NCBI GenBank assembly: GCA_902802215.1
Contig: CADCLH010000045.1
Span: 1 to 28,489 of the forward strand
Length of the DNA stretch: 28,489 bases
From: Oscillospiraceae bacterium
GTDB lineage: Bacteria > Bacillota > Clostridia > Oscillospirales > Oscillospiraceae
Direction: 5' to 3'
Part shown: one piece after another, positions 1-7,009 of the stretch
Position numbering within the stretch: the first letter of the stretch is position 1
How the letters are laid out: each line of letters opens with the position of its first letter
Notes under the pieces: generated by a model
Seen by the model: the letters and a program-made list of their open reading frames with translations, nothing else
Told to the model about the DNA's origin: nothing
The model's database searches: none
Program-made: the position numbers and the translations under genes

Positions 1-24
1 CTCAACAGAGAAAGAAGGGATTGG

Positions 25-1497
25 TTGAGTAATAATAAGACGATGATGCAATACTTTGAATGGTACCTGCCCAACGACGGTCTGTGGTGGAAACGCTGCG
101 CCGCGAAAGCGGAGAATCTCGCCGCGCTGGGCATTACGGGAGTCTGGCTTCCGCCGGCCTACAAGGGCACCTCGCAGGAGGACGTGGGCTACGGCGTTTA
201 TGATATGTACGATCTCGGAGAGTTCGACCAGAAGGGAACGATCCGAACCAAATACGGCACCAAGGAGGAGTACCTGGCCGCGATCCGCGCCTTCCACGCG
301 CAGGGCATCCGCGTGTACGCCGACATCGTGCTCAACCACCGCATGGGCGGCGACGGGCTGGAGGAGATCACCGCCGTCACCGACGACCCCGAAAACCGCT
401 GCGAACAGATCGGCGGCGCGCGGCGCATCCGCGCCTGGTCGAAGTTCACGTTCCCGGGCCGGGGCGGCATGTACAGCCGCTTCACCTGGGATCACCGGCA
501 CTTCTCCGGCACCGACTGGGACGACAGGAGCCGGGAGACCGGCAACATCTACCGCTTCAAGGGCAAGCACTGGGCCCCGGAGACCGATCCGGAGAACGGC
601 AACTTTGACTACCTGATGGGGATGAACGTGGACATGTCCAACCCCCAGGTCGTGCGCGAGACCAAAAAGTGGCTCGACTGGTACCTGCGGGAGACCGGGG
701 TCGACGGGCTGCGTCTCGACGCCGTCAAGCACATCAGCTTCCCCTTCTACCGGGAGCTGCTGCGCGACATGCGCGAGGACAAGCACCGCGAGCTGCCCGC
801 CGTCGGCGAGTACTGGAGCGGCGAGCTCGACCGTCTGCTGCACTACCTTGAGGCGGTGGACTGGCAGATGTCCCTCTTCGACGTGGCGCTGCACTACAAC
901 TTTTTCGACGCCTCGCAGGCGGGCGAGCACTGCGATCTGCGCCGCATCCTGGACAACACGCTCGTGAGCGCGCGGCCCGAAAACGCCGTGACCTTTGTCG
1001 ACAACCACGACACGCAGCACGGTCAGAGCCTCCAGTCCTTCGTGGAGGACTGGTTCAAGCCCCTCGCCTACGCGCTGATCCTGCTGCGGCAGGACGGCCT
1101 GCCCTGCGTGTTCTACTCGGACTACTACGGCAACCCCGTCCGGAACCGGCCGCTGGTGCCGAACCTCGGCAAGCTCATCAAGCTGCGCCGCTCCTACGCC
1201 TACGGCGAGCAGGAGGACTGCTTCCGCGACGAGCACCTGATCGGCTGGGTCCGCCGCGGCGACAGGGAGCACGAGGGCTCCGGCCTCGCCGTGGTGATGT
1301 CCAACGCCGAGGGCGGCAGCCTGCCCATGTACATAGGCAGCCGCTTTGCCGGGGAGCGCTTTTACGACGTGCTCGGCAACTGCACAACGCCCGTGGTCAT
1401 CGGCGACGACGGCTTCGGCGACTTCTCCGCCGCGGGCCGCAGCGTCGCCGTCTGGGTGCGCGAAGGGGCGTTCGAGGATCTGGTCGTCAACGAATGA
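25..1497 (+). CDS. Cytoplasmic GH13 alpha-amylase
   Basis: Glycoside hydrolase family 13 enzyme that would hydrolyse internal alpha-1,4 bonds of starch or glycogen-type glucans. The four GH13 regions are all visible: DIVLNH (residues 100-105), GLRLDAVKH with nucleophile Asp232, VGEYW with the acid Glu262, and FVDNHD with Asp329. The N-terminal MQYFEWYLPNDG block and the 490-residue length match the intracellular Bacillus/Clostridium-type enzymes. There is no signal peptide, so it should act in the cytoplasm on stored or imported glucan. The start is taken as TTG at 25, behind GAAGGGA at 14-20; an ATG at 43 is possible but would cut close to the conserved N-terminus. The promoter lies outside the window. 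No terminator follows; the next gene has its own promoter. Function is secure, the exact start less so. Confidence 0.95.
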   Translation: MSNNKTMMQYFEWYLPNDGLWWKRCAAKAENLAALGITGVWLPPAYKGTSQEDVGYGVYDMYDLGEFDQKGTIRTKYGTKEEYLAAIRAFHAQGIRVYADIVLNHRMGGDGLEEITAVTDDPENRCEQIGGARRIRAWSKFTFPGRGGMYSRFTWDHRHFSGTDWDDRSRETGNIYRFKGKHWAPETDPENGNFDYLMGMNVDMSNPQVVRETKKWLDWYLRETGVDGLRLDAVKHISFPFYRELLRDMREDKHRELPAVGEYWSGELDRLLHYLEAVDWQMSLFDVALHYNFFDASQAGEHCDLRRILDNTLVSARPENAVTFVDNHDTQHGQSLQSFVEDWFKPLAYALILLRQDGLPCVFYSDYYGNPVRNRPLVPNLGKLIKLRRSYAYGEQEDCFRDEHLIGWVRRGDREHEGSGLAVVMSNAEGGSLPMYIGSRFAGERFYDVLGNCTTPVVIGDDGFGDFSAAGRSVAVWVREGAFEDLVVNE

Positions 1498-1519
1498 GTC
1501 CTTTCCGCCCCCGCCGTTC

Positions 1520-1548
1520 TTGACGGCGCGCGCCGGGCATGCTATTCT
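1520..1548 (+). promoter_or_regulatory. Sigma-A-type promoter for the TlpA-like lipoprotein gene
   Basis: TTGACG (1520-1525), a 17-bp spacer, then TATTCT (1543-1548). Transcription would begin near 1555, leaving a leader of about 50 bases before the GAGGAAG ribosome site at 1594-1600. It makes the lipoprotein gene independent of the amylase gene. Confidence 0.6.
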
Positions 1549-1607
1549 TTTCCTGCCGGGGCGGCGTCCGTTCCGGCCGCGAAACCGAAATGTGAGGAAG
1601 TTCAGCC

Positions 1608-2312
1608 ATGAAAAAGATGATCTCTCTGCTGCTCGTGTTTGTTCTCCTGTTCGCCCTCTGCGGCTGCTCGAAGAAGGCCTCCGCCGCAGCGCCGATCTCC
1701 GCCCCCGCGGCGCAGGAGGCGCCTGCCCCTGCCGCCGAGCCCGCCCCTGCCGCGCCGGCCGCGGCGCAGGAGCCCGCCGGCGCGGCGGAGCCGACCCCCG
1801 CCCCCGCTCCCCCCGCGGACTTTAAGCCCGACTTCACGTTCTCGGCCGTCGATCGGGAAGGCAACGAATATGACGAGAGCGTCTTCGCCGGACACGCGAT
1901 CACCATCATCAACGCCTGGACCCCCTGGTCCGAGCCCAGCGTCAGCGGAATGGCCGCTCTGGAAAAGCTCTGGGAGAACTACCGGGACCGCGGCCTGATG
2001 GTCTTCGGCGTATACGGGATGAGCACCACGGCCGAGGAGATCAAGGCCGCGAAGGCGCAGACCGGGGCGAGCTACCCGTTCATCGGCTTCGCGCCCGCCT
2101 TCATGGAATACCAGTCCGGCAGCTTCCCGAACACGATCCTTGTGGACAGCAAGGGCCATGTGGTCACGCATGCGCCCGACCCGGACGTTCTGGCCGATCT
2201 GGTCAACAACTCCGACAGGGACTGGGCCGAATTCCTGGCCGAGCGCGTCTATGTCGCCCCCCTGAGCTACGAGGAATGGGAGGCCGTCATTCTCCCGTAC
2301 CTGACAAAATGA
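1608..2312 (+). CDS. TlpA/redoxin-fold lipoprotein lacking the CXXC cysteines
   Basis: A 234-residue lipoprotein. The N-terminus has a charged start, a hydrophobic stretch and a lipobox with cleavage before Cys20 (ALCGC). Residues 24-70 are an Ala/Pro/Glu-rich tether, followed by a thioredoxin-like domain of the TlpA/ResA kind. In that family the fold carries W-C-x-x-C; here the matching place reads WSEPS (107-111), so both redox cysteines are serine. The cis-proline segment (GSFPNTILVD, 171-180) and the overall fold pattern are kept. It should sit on the outer face of the membrane but cannot do disulfide chemistry in the usual way; a binding or scaffolding role is inference. The start ATG has GAGGAAG seven bases upstream. 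It ends at a strong terminator and faces the ABC operon tail to tail. Confidence 0.85.
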   Translation: MKKMISLLLVFVLLFALCGCSKKASAAAPISAPAAQEAPAPAAEPAPAAPAAAQEPAGAAEPTPAPAPPADFKPDFTFSAVDREGNEYDESVFAGHAITIINAWTPWSEPSVSGMAALEKLWENYRDRGLMVFGVYGMSTTAEEIKAAKAQTGASYPFIGFAPAFMEYQSGSFPNTILVDSKGHVVTHAPDPDVLADLVNNSDRDWAEFLAERVYVAPLSYEEWEAVILPYLTK

Positions 2313-2328
2313 TTGCATAACGACAAAA

Positions 2329-2361
2329 GACCCTCCCGGGTGCGTTCCGGGAGGGTCTTGT
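2329..2361. terminator. Bidirectional intrinsic terminator
   Basis: An 11-bp GC-rich stem (2329-2339 with 2347-2357) and a 7-base loop, followed by TTGTT on the plus strand and flanked by AAAA on the left, which gives TTTT in the minus direction. It lies between two convergent genes and can serve both. Confidence 0.85.
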
Positions 2362-2373
2362 TCTGGTCTGCGT

Positions 2374-3168
2374 TCAGTTGGTATAGCCGCGCAGGAACTG
2401 GCGTGTGCGCTCCTCGCGCGGGTTTTCGAGCACCTGAGCCGGCGGTCCCTGCTCGACGATGTTCCCGCCGTCCATGAAGATGACCTGGTCGGACACGTCG
2501 TGGGCGAAGGTCATCTCGTGGGTGACGATGATCATCGTGGTGTCCTTGTCGGCAAGGCCGCGGATCACGCGCAGCACCTCGCCCGTCAGCTCCGGGTCGA
2601 GGGCGGAGGTCGGCTCGTCGAAGCAGAGGATGTCCGGCTCGAGCGCCAGCGCCCGCGCGATGGCGACGCGCTGCTGCTGACCGCCGGAGAGCTGGTGCGG
2701 ATAGTACCCGGCCCGGTCGGCGAGGCCCATCTGCCCGAGCAGCGCCATGCCGCGCTCCTCGATCTCGCGGCTGAGCGCCGCGGCCCTCTCCTTGTAGTCC
2801 GGCCTCGCCTTGGCCTGCAGGCGCGGGGCGAGCGTCACGTTGCCGAGGGCGGTGTACTGCGGGAAGAGGTTGAAGCTCTGGAACACCAGCCCGAAGTGCA
2901 GGCGGTTTTTGCGGATCGCGCTCTCGGAGAGGGTCTTCGTGTTCTGATCGTCATAGAGAACATGCTCGCCCGCCGCGGTGTTGACCACGATGCGGCCGGA
3001 GGACGGCATTTCCAGAAAGTTCATGCAGCGCAGCAGGGTCGTCTTGCCGCTGCCGGAGGAGCCGATGATGGACAGGGCCTCGCCCTTCTCGAGCGAGAAG
3101 CTGATGCCCTTGAGCACCTCGAGGCTCTCGAAGTTCTTGCGCAGGTTTTCCACTTGCAGAATCGCCAT
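2374..3168 (-). CDS. Polar amino-acid ABC transporter, ATP-binding protein (GlnQ type)
   Basis: ATPase subunit of an amino-acid importer. Walker A is GSSGSGKTT (36-44), the Q-loop glutamine is in FQSFNLF near residue 97, the signature is LSGGQQQR (160-167), Walker B is ILCFDEPTSALD (180-191) and the switch histidine is His217. Length (264 residues) is slightly above the usual 240-250 because of a short stretch around residues 60-88 before the Q-loop. It is the last gene of a three-gene minus-strand operon, 12 bases after the permease stop, with a GAGGGGG ribosome site. It would sit on the cytoplasmic face bound to the permease. The substrate cannot be told from this subunit. Confidence 0.95.
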   Translation of the reverse strand: MAILQVENLRKNFESLEVLKGISFSLEKGEALSIIGSSGSGKTTLLRCMNFLEMPSSGRIVVNTAAGEHVLYDDQNTKTLSESAIRKNRLHFGLVFQSFNLFPQYTALGNVTLAPRLQAKARPDYKERAAALSREIEERGMALLGQMGLADRAGYYPHQLSGGQQQRVAIARALALEPDILCFDEPTSALDPELTGEVLRVIRGLADKDTTMIIVTHEMTFAHDVSDQVIFMDGGNIVEQGPPAQVLENPREERTRQFLRGYTN

Positions 3169-3180
3169 ATGCGCACCCCC

Positions 3181-3858
3181 TCAGCGGAAATAGTTCAGGC
3201 GCTTCTCCAGCCCGCCGAGCAGGATCGTCAGGATGCCGGAGAAGAGCAGGTAGTACAGGCCCGTGAAGAACAGCGGCCAGATGATGCCGGAAATGCCCTG
3301 CGAGCCCTTGAGGAAGGACTGTCCGGCCCAGATGACCTCCTGTAAGGAGATGATGCGCGCCAGCGAGGTGTCCTTGACGAGCGTGATGATCTCGTTGGAC
3401 ATGGGCGGGACGATGCGCTTGATCATTTGCAGCAGGGTCACGCGGAAGAAGATCTGGCCCTTCGTCATGCCCAGCACCTGTCCGGCCTCGTTCTGGCCGA
3501 TCGGCACGCCCTGGATGCCGCCGCGGTAGATCTCGGAGAAATAGCAGGCGTAGTTGATGATGAAGGCGATGGCGGACGCGAGGAAGCGCCCGACCTCGCC
3601 GCCGCCCCACCAGTTGTTGCCCATGAGGCCGGGGCCGTAGTAGATGATGATGAGCTGGAGCATCAGGGGCGTGCCGCGTATGATCCAGACAAAGGTCCGC
3701 GTGAGGATCGACAGCGGCCTGAAGCGCGACATCGAGCCGAAGGCGATGACCAGACCCAGCGGGATCGCGCCGATGAGCGTCACGGCGAAGAGCTTGAGGG
3801 TCTGCACGAAGCCCACGTTCAGGGAGTGAAAGACGATGGGAAATTGTTGGGCAAACAC
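3181..3858 (-). CDS. Polar amino-acid ABC transporter, permease (HisM/GlnP type)
   Basis: A 225-residue inner membrane permease with about five hydrophobic segments. It has the EAA-type cytoplasmic loop that docks the ATPase (NEAGQVLGMTKGQIFFRVTLLQ region) and the typical N-terminal helix plus TPLMLQL motif of the His/Glu/Gln/Arg/opine subfamily. The start is GTG at 3858 with AGGA about nine bases upstream, a weak site for a gene in the middle of an operon. Only one permease gene is present, so the transporter is probably a homodimer. It lies between the ATPase and the binding protein gene, and is separated from the latter by two hairpins that may lower its expression. Confidence 0.93.
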   Translation of the reverse strand: MFAQQFPIVFHSLNVGFVQTLKLFAVTLIGAIPLGLVIAFGSMSRFRPLSILTRTFVWIIRGTPLMLQLIIIYYGPGLMGNNWWGGGEVGRFLASAIAFIINYACYFSEIYRGGIQGVPIGQNEAGQVLGMTKGQIFFRVTLLQMIKRIVPPMSNEIITLVKDTSLARIISLQEVIWAGQSFLKGSQGISGIIWPLFFTGLYYLLFSGILTILLGGLEKRLNYFR

Positions 3859-3895
3859 GGCGACACATCCTAACGATCAGATTACGGCAGAAAAG

Positions 3896-3954
3896 CCTCC
3901 CCGCGCGGGGAGGAAAAGGAAGGGGGTGCGCTTTTCGTGCGAAAGGCGCACCCC
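3896..3954 (-). terminator. Two hairpins between binding-protein and permease genes
   Basis: Reading along the minus-strand operon, the first hairpin (3923-3954) has a 9-bp GC-rich stem extended by an inner A/T stem and is followed by CTTCCTTTT. The second is a perfect 18-bp palindrome (3896-3913, CCTCCCCGCGCGGGGAGG) followed by CTTTT. Neither has a long uninterrupted T run on this strand. Partial termination or protection of the upstream mRNA end is therefore likelier than a full stop. On the plus strand the larger hairpin is followed by GTTTTT. Confidence 0.6.
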
Positions 3955-3977
3955 GTTTTTGGATTGCGTGAAGTCTC

Positions 3978-4829
3978 TTACTGGGCGATGACGGAGCCGG
4001 TGAGCCCGTAGGTGTCGGCCAGCTTGTCGAGCGCGCCGGCCTTGAACTGCTCGGCGAGGAAGGCGTTGAGCGCCTCGGTCAGGTCGGAGCCCTGGCGGAA
4101 GGCGACGCCGTACTGCTCCTCGTTGAGGGAGAAGGTGTAGGTCAGATCGGCGTAGCTGGTGCCCTCGCCCACCATGGCGACGGCCATCAGCAGGTCGATG
4201 ACGCAGGCGTCGGAGGTGCCGGCCTTGACCTCGAGCAGGGCGTCGGCCTGGGCGGTGACGGGCGTGGACTTGAAGCCGAGCTCGGCCACGGCGCCCTCAC
4301 CGGCGGAGCCGGCCTCGACCGCGAAGGTCAGGTCCTTCATGTCCTCGACGGAGGCGTACTTGTCCGCCTCGGCGGCGGGCAGGACGACGACCTGGGCGTT
4401 GCGCATGTAGGGGTTGGAGCAGGACGTGGCGCTGGCGACCTCCGGGGTGATGGTCATGCCGTTCCAGATGCAGTCGATGCTCTTGCCGTTGAGCTCCAGG
4501 ACCTTGTTGTCCCAGTTGATCTCGGCAAACTCGACCTTCACGCCGAGGCTCTCGGCGAAGGCGGTCGCGAGGTCGGCGTCAAAGCCGATCCAGTTGCCGT
4601 CGGCGTCCTGATAGTCCATGGGCTCGAAGTCGGTGATGCCGACGACGAGCTTGCCGTTGGCCTTCACATAGGCCAGATCACTGTCGGCGGCGGGGGCGGC
4701 CGCAGGCTCGGCGGCAGGAGCCGCGGCGGGTTCTGCGGCGGGAGCGGCGGGGGCGGCAGCCTGCTGTCCGCAGGCGCACAGCGCGAAGACCATCGTCAGA
4801 GCAAGCAGCAAAGCAAGTGTCTTTTTCAT
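3978..4829 (-). CDS. Polar amino-acid ABC transporter, substrate-binding lipoprotein
   Basis: Family 3 solute-binding protein of about 283 residues. The start is the ATG at 4829 (MKKTLALLLALTM), because TCCTCC at 4837-4842 gives a GGAGGA ribosome site seven bases away; the reading frame opens 12 codons earlier without support. The lipobox is FALCAC with lipidation at the second cysteine, followed by an Ala/Pro/Glu repeat tether. The domain begins at KLVVGITDFEPMDYQD and contains IGFDADLATAFAESLGV, VEFAEINWDNKVLELN and IDCIWNGMTITPE, all typical of amino-acid binders in this family. It is the first gene of the operon and should be anchored to the outer membrane face. Substrate is unknown; polar or charged amino acids are the family norm. 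Confidence 0.93.
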   Translation of the reverse strand: MKKTLALLLALTMVFALCACGQQAAAPAAPAAEPAAAPAAEPAAAPAADSDLAYVKANGKLVVGITDFEPMDYQDADGNWIGFDADLATAFAESLGVKVEFAEINWDNKVLELNGKSIDCIWNGMTITPEVASATSCSNPYMRNAQVVVLPAAEADKYASVEDMKDLTFAVEAGSAGEGAVAELGFKSTPVTAQADALLEVKAGTSDACVIDLLMAVAMVGEGTSYADLTYTFSLNEEQYGVAFRQGSDLTEALNAFLAEQFKAGALDKLADTYGLTGSVIAQ

Positions 4830-4878
4830 TTTTGTATCCTCCATTGCGTGATTTCGACGCGGCAAAAGCCGCGTCAGT

Positions 4879-4906
4879 ATAATAACACATTAGTGAAATA
4901 AAGCAA
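4879..4906 (-). promoter_or_regulatory. Promoter of the amino-acid ABC operon
   Basis: On the minus strand, TTGCTT (4906-4901), a 16-bp spacer and TATTAT (4884-4879). A slightly shifted TATACT (overlapping, nearer the gene) is an alternative -10 with a 19-bp spacer. Transcription would begin near 4872, about 40 bases before the lipoprotein start. Confidence 0.5.
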
Positions 4907-4914
4907 GACCTTTT

Positions 4915-4943
4915 TTCTGCTGTGCGCTTTTTGCACAGCAGAA
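4915..4943. repeat. 11-bp inverted repeat between divergent promoters
   Basis: TTCTGCTGTGC (4915-4925) and its exact reverse complement (4933-4943) flank a 7-base T-rich loop. It is not followed by a T run on either strand in the right place, so it does not look like an intrinsic terminator. It lies between the two divergent -35 boxes (4901-4906 and 4973-4978), a position suited to an operator, but no regulator gene is adjacent. Confidence 0.5.
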
Positions 4944-4972
4944 GCGGAGGCCGCTCCGCCGCCGTTTCCGCT

Positions 4973-5001
4973 TTGACAGACCGTCGTGCAGCCTGTATAA
5001 T
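4973..5001 (+). promoter_or_regulatory. Perfect-consensus sigma-A promoter
   Basis: TTGACA (4973-4978), exactly 17 bp, then TATAAT (4996-5001). Both hexamers match consensus at all six positions. Start of transcription would be near 5008, leaving a leader of about 25 bases with GGGAGGG (5019-5025) as the ribosome site. Confidence 0.85.
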
Positions 5002-5031
5002 ACAGGTATCAACAACACGGGAGGGATCGCC

Positions 5032-5622
5032 ATGGATCTTGAAAAAACGCGCCAAAACCTGGAGCTCCGCGGCTTTAAGGTGAGCTTTTTCGACACCGGG
5101 AAGGAGGCGGCGGCCCACATCGCCTCGCAGATCAGCGGCTGCACGGTGGGCTTCGGCGGCAGCAAGACGCTGGAGGCGCTGGGCCTGTTTGAAACGCTCA
5201 GCGAGAACAACACGGTATACTGGCACTGGAAGGCGCCCGGGAAGGAGACGCTGAAGGCCGCGGCCTTCGCCGACGTGTATCTGTCGAGCGCCAACGCCGT
5301 CAGCGAGGACGGCGAGATCCTCAACATCGACGGCACGGGCAACCGCGTAGCAGCGACGCTCTACGGCCACCGCAAGGTCTTTATCGTCGCGGGCACGAAC
5401 AAGATCTGCCCCGACTTTGCGTCGGCGCTCTCCCGCGCGCGCAACACGGCGGCGGTCAAGAACTGCGCCCGCTTCGGCAAAAAGACCCCCTGTCAGGTCG
5501 ACGGGCGCTGCCACGACTGCCGCAGCCCGGAGCGCATCTGCCACGCGCTGACGGTGCTGTGGGGCCCGATGGGCGGCATGGAGACGGAAGTGGTCCTCAT
5601 CGGCGAGGACCTCGGCATGTAA
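5032..5622 (+). CDS. LUD-domain protein (LutC/YkgG-like, DUF162)
   Basis: A 196-residue soluble protein of the LUD family, which includes LutC/LldG of the L-lactate oxidation complex and many stand-alone clostridial proteins of unknown role. Visible family features are VGFGGSKTLEALGL near residues 38-51 and the glycine-rich centre with IVAGTNKICPD. The C-terminus is cysteine-rich (KNCARFGKKTPC then GRCHDCRSPERIC), with five cysteines close enough to bind a metal, though that is inference. No lutA or lutB partner is nearby, so lactate oxidation should not be assumed. It has a perfect promoter and is followed 13 bases later by a cupin gene, probably one transcript ending at the terminator at 6001-6035. 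Confidence 0.85.
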   Translation: MDLEKTRQNLELRGFKVSFFDTGKEAAAHIASQISGCTVGFGGSKTLEALGLFETLSENNTVYWHWKAPGKETLKAAAFADVYLSSANAVSEDGEILNIDGTGNRVAATLYGHRKVFIVAGTNKICPDFASALSRARNTAAVKNCARFGKKTPCQVDGRCHDCRSPERICHALTVLWGPMGGMETEVVLIGEDLGM

Positions 5623-5635
5623 GGAGGGGCGAAAG

Positions 5636-5989
5636 ATGAGCTTTGTCAGACGCGGAAAGGACCTGAGCGTCGACGTCAGGCCCAAGTTCAACGGCGCGGG
5701 CGAGGTGGAGAGCCGTCTGCTCCTCAACGGCGCGGCGGAGATGTCCGGCAAGGGCCGGATGTTCAACCATGTAATCCTGCGTCCCGGCTGCGAGATCGGG
5801 CCGCACGTCCACCACGGCGACAGCGAGACCTATTACTTCCTCCGCGGCCGCGGCGCGTACGACGACAACGGCACGGCGGTCGAGGTCGGCCCCGGCGACG
5901 TGACCTTCGTCGGCGACGGCGAGGGCCACTCCCTGCGCTGCCTCGGCGACGAGCCGCTGGAGTTCATCGCGCTGGTTCTGTATTCGTGA
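5636..5989 (+). CDS. Small single-domain cupin protein
   Basis: A 117-residue protein consisting of one cupin barrel. Motif 1 is GPHVHHGDSETYYFLRGRG, with likely metal ligands His57, His59 (or His60) and Glu64. Motif 2 is PGDVTFVGDGEGHSL with His98. Such proteins bind a divalent metal and may be isomerases, dioxygenases or sugar-binding proteins; nothing here picks one. The ATG has AAGGAGGGGC just upstream and follows the LUD gene by 13 bases, so both are likely one operon. The gene is closed by a terminator 11 bases later. Confidence 0.88.
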   Translation: MSFVRRGKDLSVDVRPKFNGAGEVESRLLLNGAAEMSGKGRMFNHVILRPGCEIGPHVHHGDSETYYFLRGRGAYDDNGTAVEVGPGDVTFVGDGEGHSLRCLGDEPLEFIALVLYS

Positions 5990-6000
5990 TCCCGCTCCCG

Positions 6001-6035
6001 CCGCCCGTCGAATTTTCGGCGGGCGGAAGGTTTTT
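6001..6035 (+). terminator. Intrinsic terminator after the LUD-cupin operon
   Basis: A 10-bp stem (6001-6010 with 6017-6026, one G-T pair), loop AATTTT, then AAGGTTTTT. Confidence 0.85.
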
Positions 6036-6047
6036 CCGATTATATCG

Positions 6048-6076
6048 TTGACTTTATGTCCGCGGGCGGGTAAAAT
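6048..6076 (+). promoter_or_regulatory. Promoter of nfnA-nfnB
   Basis: TTGACT (6048-6053), 17 bp, TAAAAT (6071-6076); each hexamer misses consensus at one place. Transcription would begin near 6083. I see no Rex-type TTGTTAA/TTAACAA dyad here. Confidence 0.75.
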
Positions 6077-6142
6077 AAGAATGTTGCAGGAAGGCTTTTC
6101 CCGCATGGAACCTACTATTATATACCAGATTGAGGTGTGTTC

Positions 6143-7009
6143 ATGTACAAGGTAGTAACCAAACGCTTTCTCAACGACGCCAAGACGATCTGTCTCTTCG
6201 AGATCGAAGCGCCTCTGGTGGCCCGCCACGCGCAGGCCGGCCAGTTCGTCATCTTCCGCCTGGACGAGCAGGGCGAGCGCGTCCCCGTCTCCGTCGCGGG
6301 CTGGGACCGCGAGAAGGGCACCGTGTCCGTGATGGTGCAGGCCGCGGGCCGCACCACGAAGATGCTCCACACGGTCGAGCAGGGCGACTATATCTCCGAC
6401 TTCGTCGGACCCCTCGGCAAGGCCACCGAGATGGACGGCCTGAAGAAGGTCTGCGTCGTCGGCGGCGGCGTGGGCTGCGCCATCGCCTACCCCATCGCCA
6501 AGGAGATGCACAAGAAGGGCATCGACGTGACCTTCATCGGCGGCTTCCGCTCGGCCGACATCGTCATCCTCAAGGACGAGCTCAAGGAAGCCAGCGACAA
6601 GCTCATCATGTGCACCGACGACGGCAGCTACGGCGAGAAGGGCTTCACCACGGTCTTCCTCAAGCAGGAGATCGAGGCGAACATCGCCGAGGGCAAGCCC
6701 CAGTTCGACCGCGTCATCGCCATCGGCCCGGACATCATGATGAAGTTCCTGGCCGACGTCACCCGCCCCTACGGCATCAAGACCATCATCTCCCTCGACC
6801 CGATCATGGTCGACGGCACCGGCATGTGCGGCGGCTGCCGCGTGATCGTCGGCGGCCAGACCAGGTTCGCCTGCGTCGACGGCCCGGACTTCGACGCGCA
6901 CGAGGTCGACTTCGACTCGCTGCTCAAGCGCGCCGCCTTCTACAAGGACGAGCAGGACGCAGCCGCCCAGCATATCTGCAAGATGACGGGAGGAAAGAGA
7001 AATGGCTAA
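6143..7009 (+). CDS. nfnA: NfnA-type FAD/[2Fe-2S] subunit of NADH-dependent ferredoxin:NADP+ oxidoreductase
   Basis: A 288-residue flavoprotein of the PyrK/sulfide dehydrogenase beta family. Known members bind FAD, NAD(H) and a [2Fe-2S] cluster and, with NfnB, carry out flavin-based electron bifurcation between NADPH, NAD+ and ferredoxin. The N-terminal half is a ferredoxin-reductase-like FAD domain, then an NAD-binding segment VCVVGGGVGCAIAYPIAKEM. The C-terminal cluster site reads VDGTGMCGGCRV then FACVDGP, giving an Asp-x4-Cys-x2-Cys-x11-Cys pattern, the unusual one-Asp three-Cys ligand set described for Thermotoga NfnA. ATG at 6143 is preferred because GAGGTG lies five bases upstream; an in-frame GTG at 6137 overlaps that site. 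It overlaps nfnB by 8 bases, implying coupled translation. Confidence 0.9.
   Translation: MYKVVTKRFLNDAKTICLFEIEAPLVARHAQAGQFVIFRLDEQGERVPVSVAGWDREKGTVSVMVQAAGRTTKMLHTVEQGDYISDFVGPLGKATEMDGLKKVCVVGGGVGCAIAYPIAKEMHKKGIDVTFIGGFRSADIVILKDELKEASDKLIMCTDDGSYGEKGFTTVFLKQEIEANIAEGKPQFDRVIAIGPDIMMKFLADVTRPYGIKTIISLDPIMVDGTGMCGGCRVIVGGQTRFACVDGPDFDAHEVDFDSLLKRAAFYKDEQDAAAQHICKMTGGKRNG

Noticed and set aside
56..616. Long Arg/Ala/Pro-rich frame inside the amylase gene
   Set aside because: Wrong-frame shadow typical of GC-rich genes; the amylase frame has all family motifs.
6001..6142. Rex or riboswitch site upstream of nfnA
   Set aside because: No matching dyad or structured leader; the region is explained by a terminator and a promoter.
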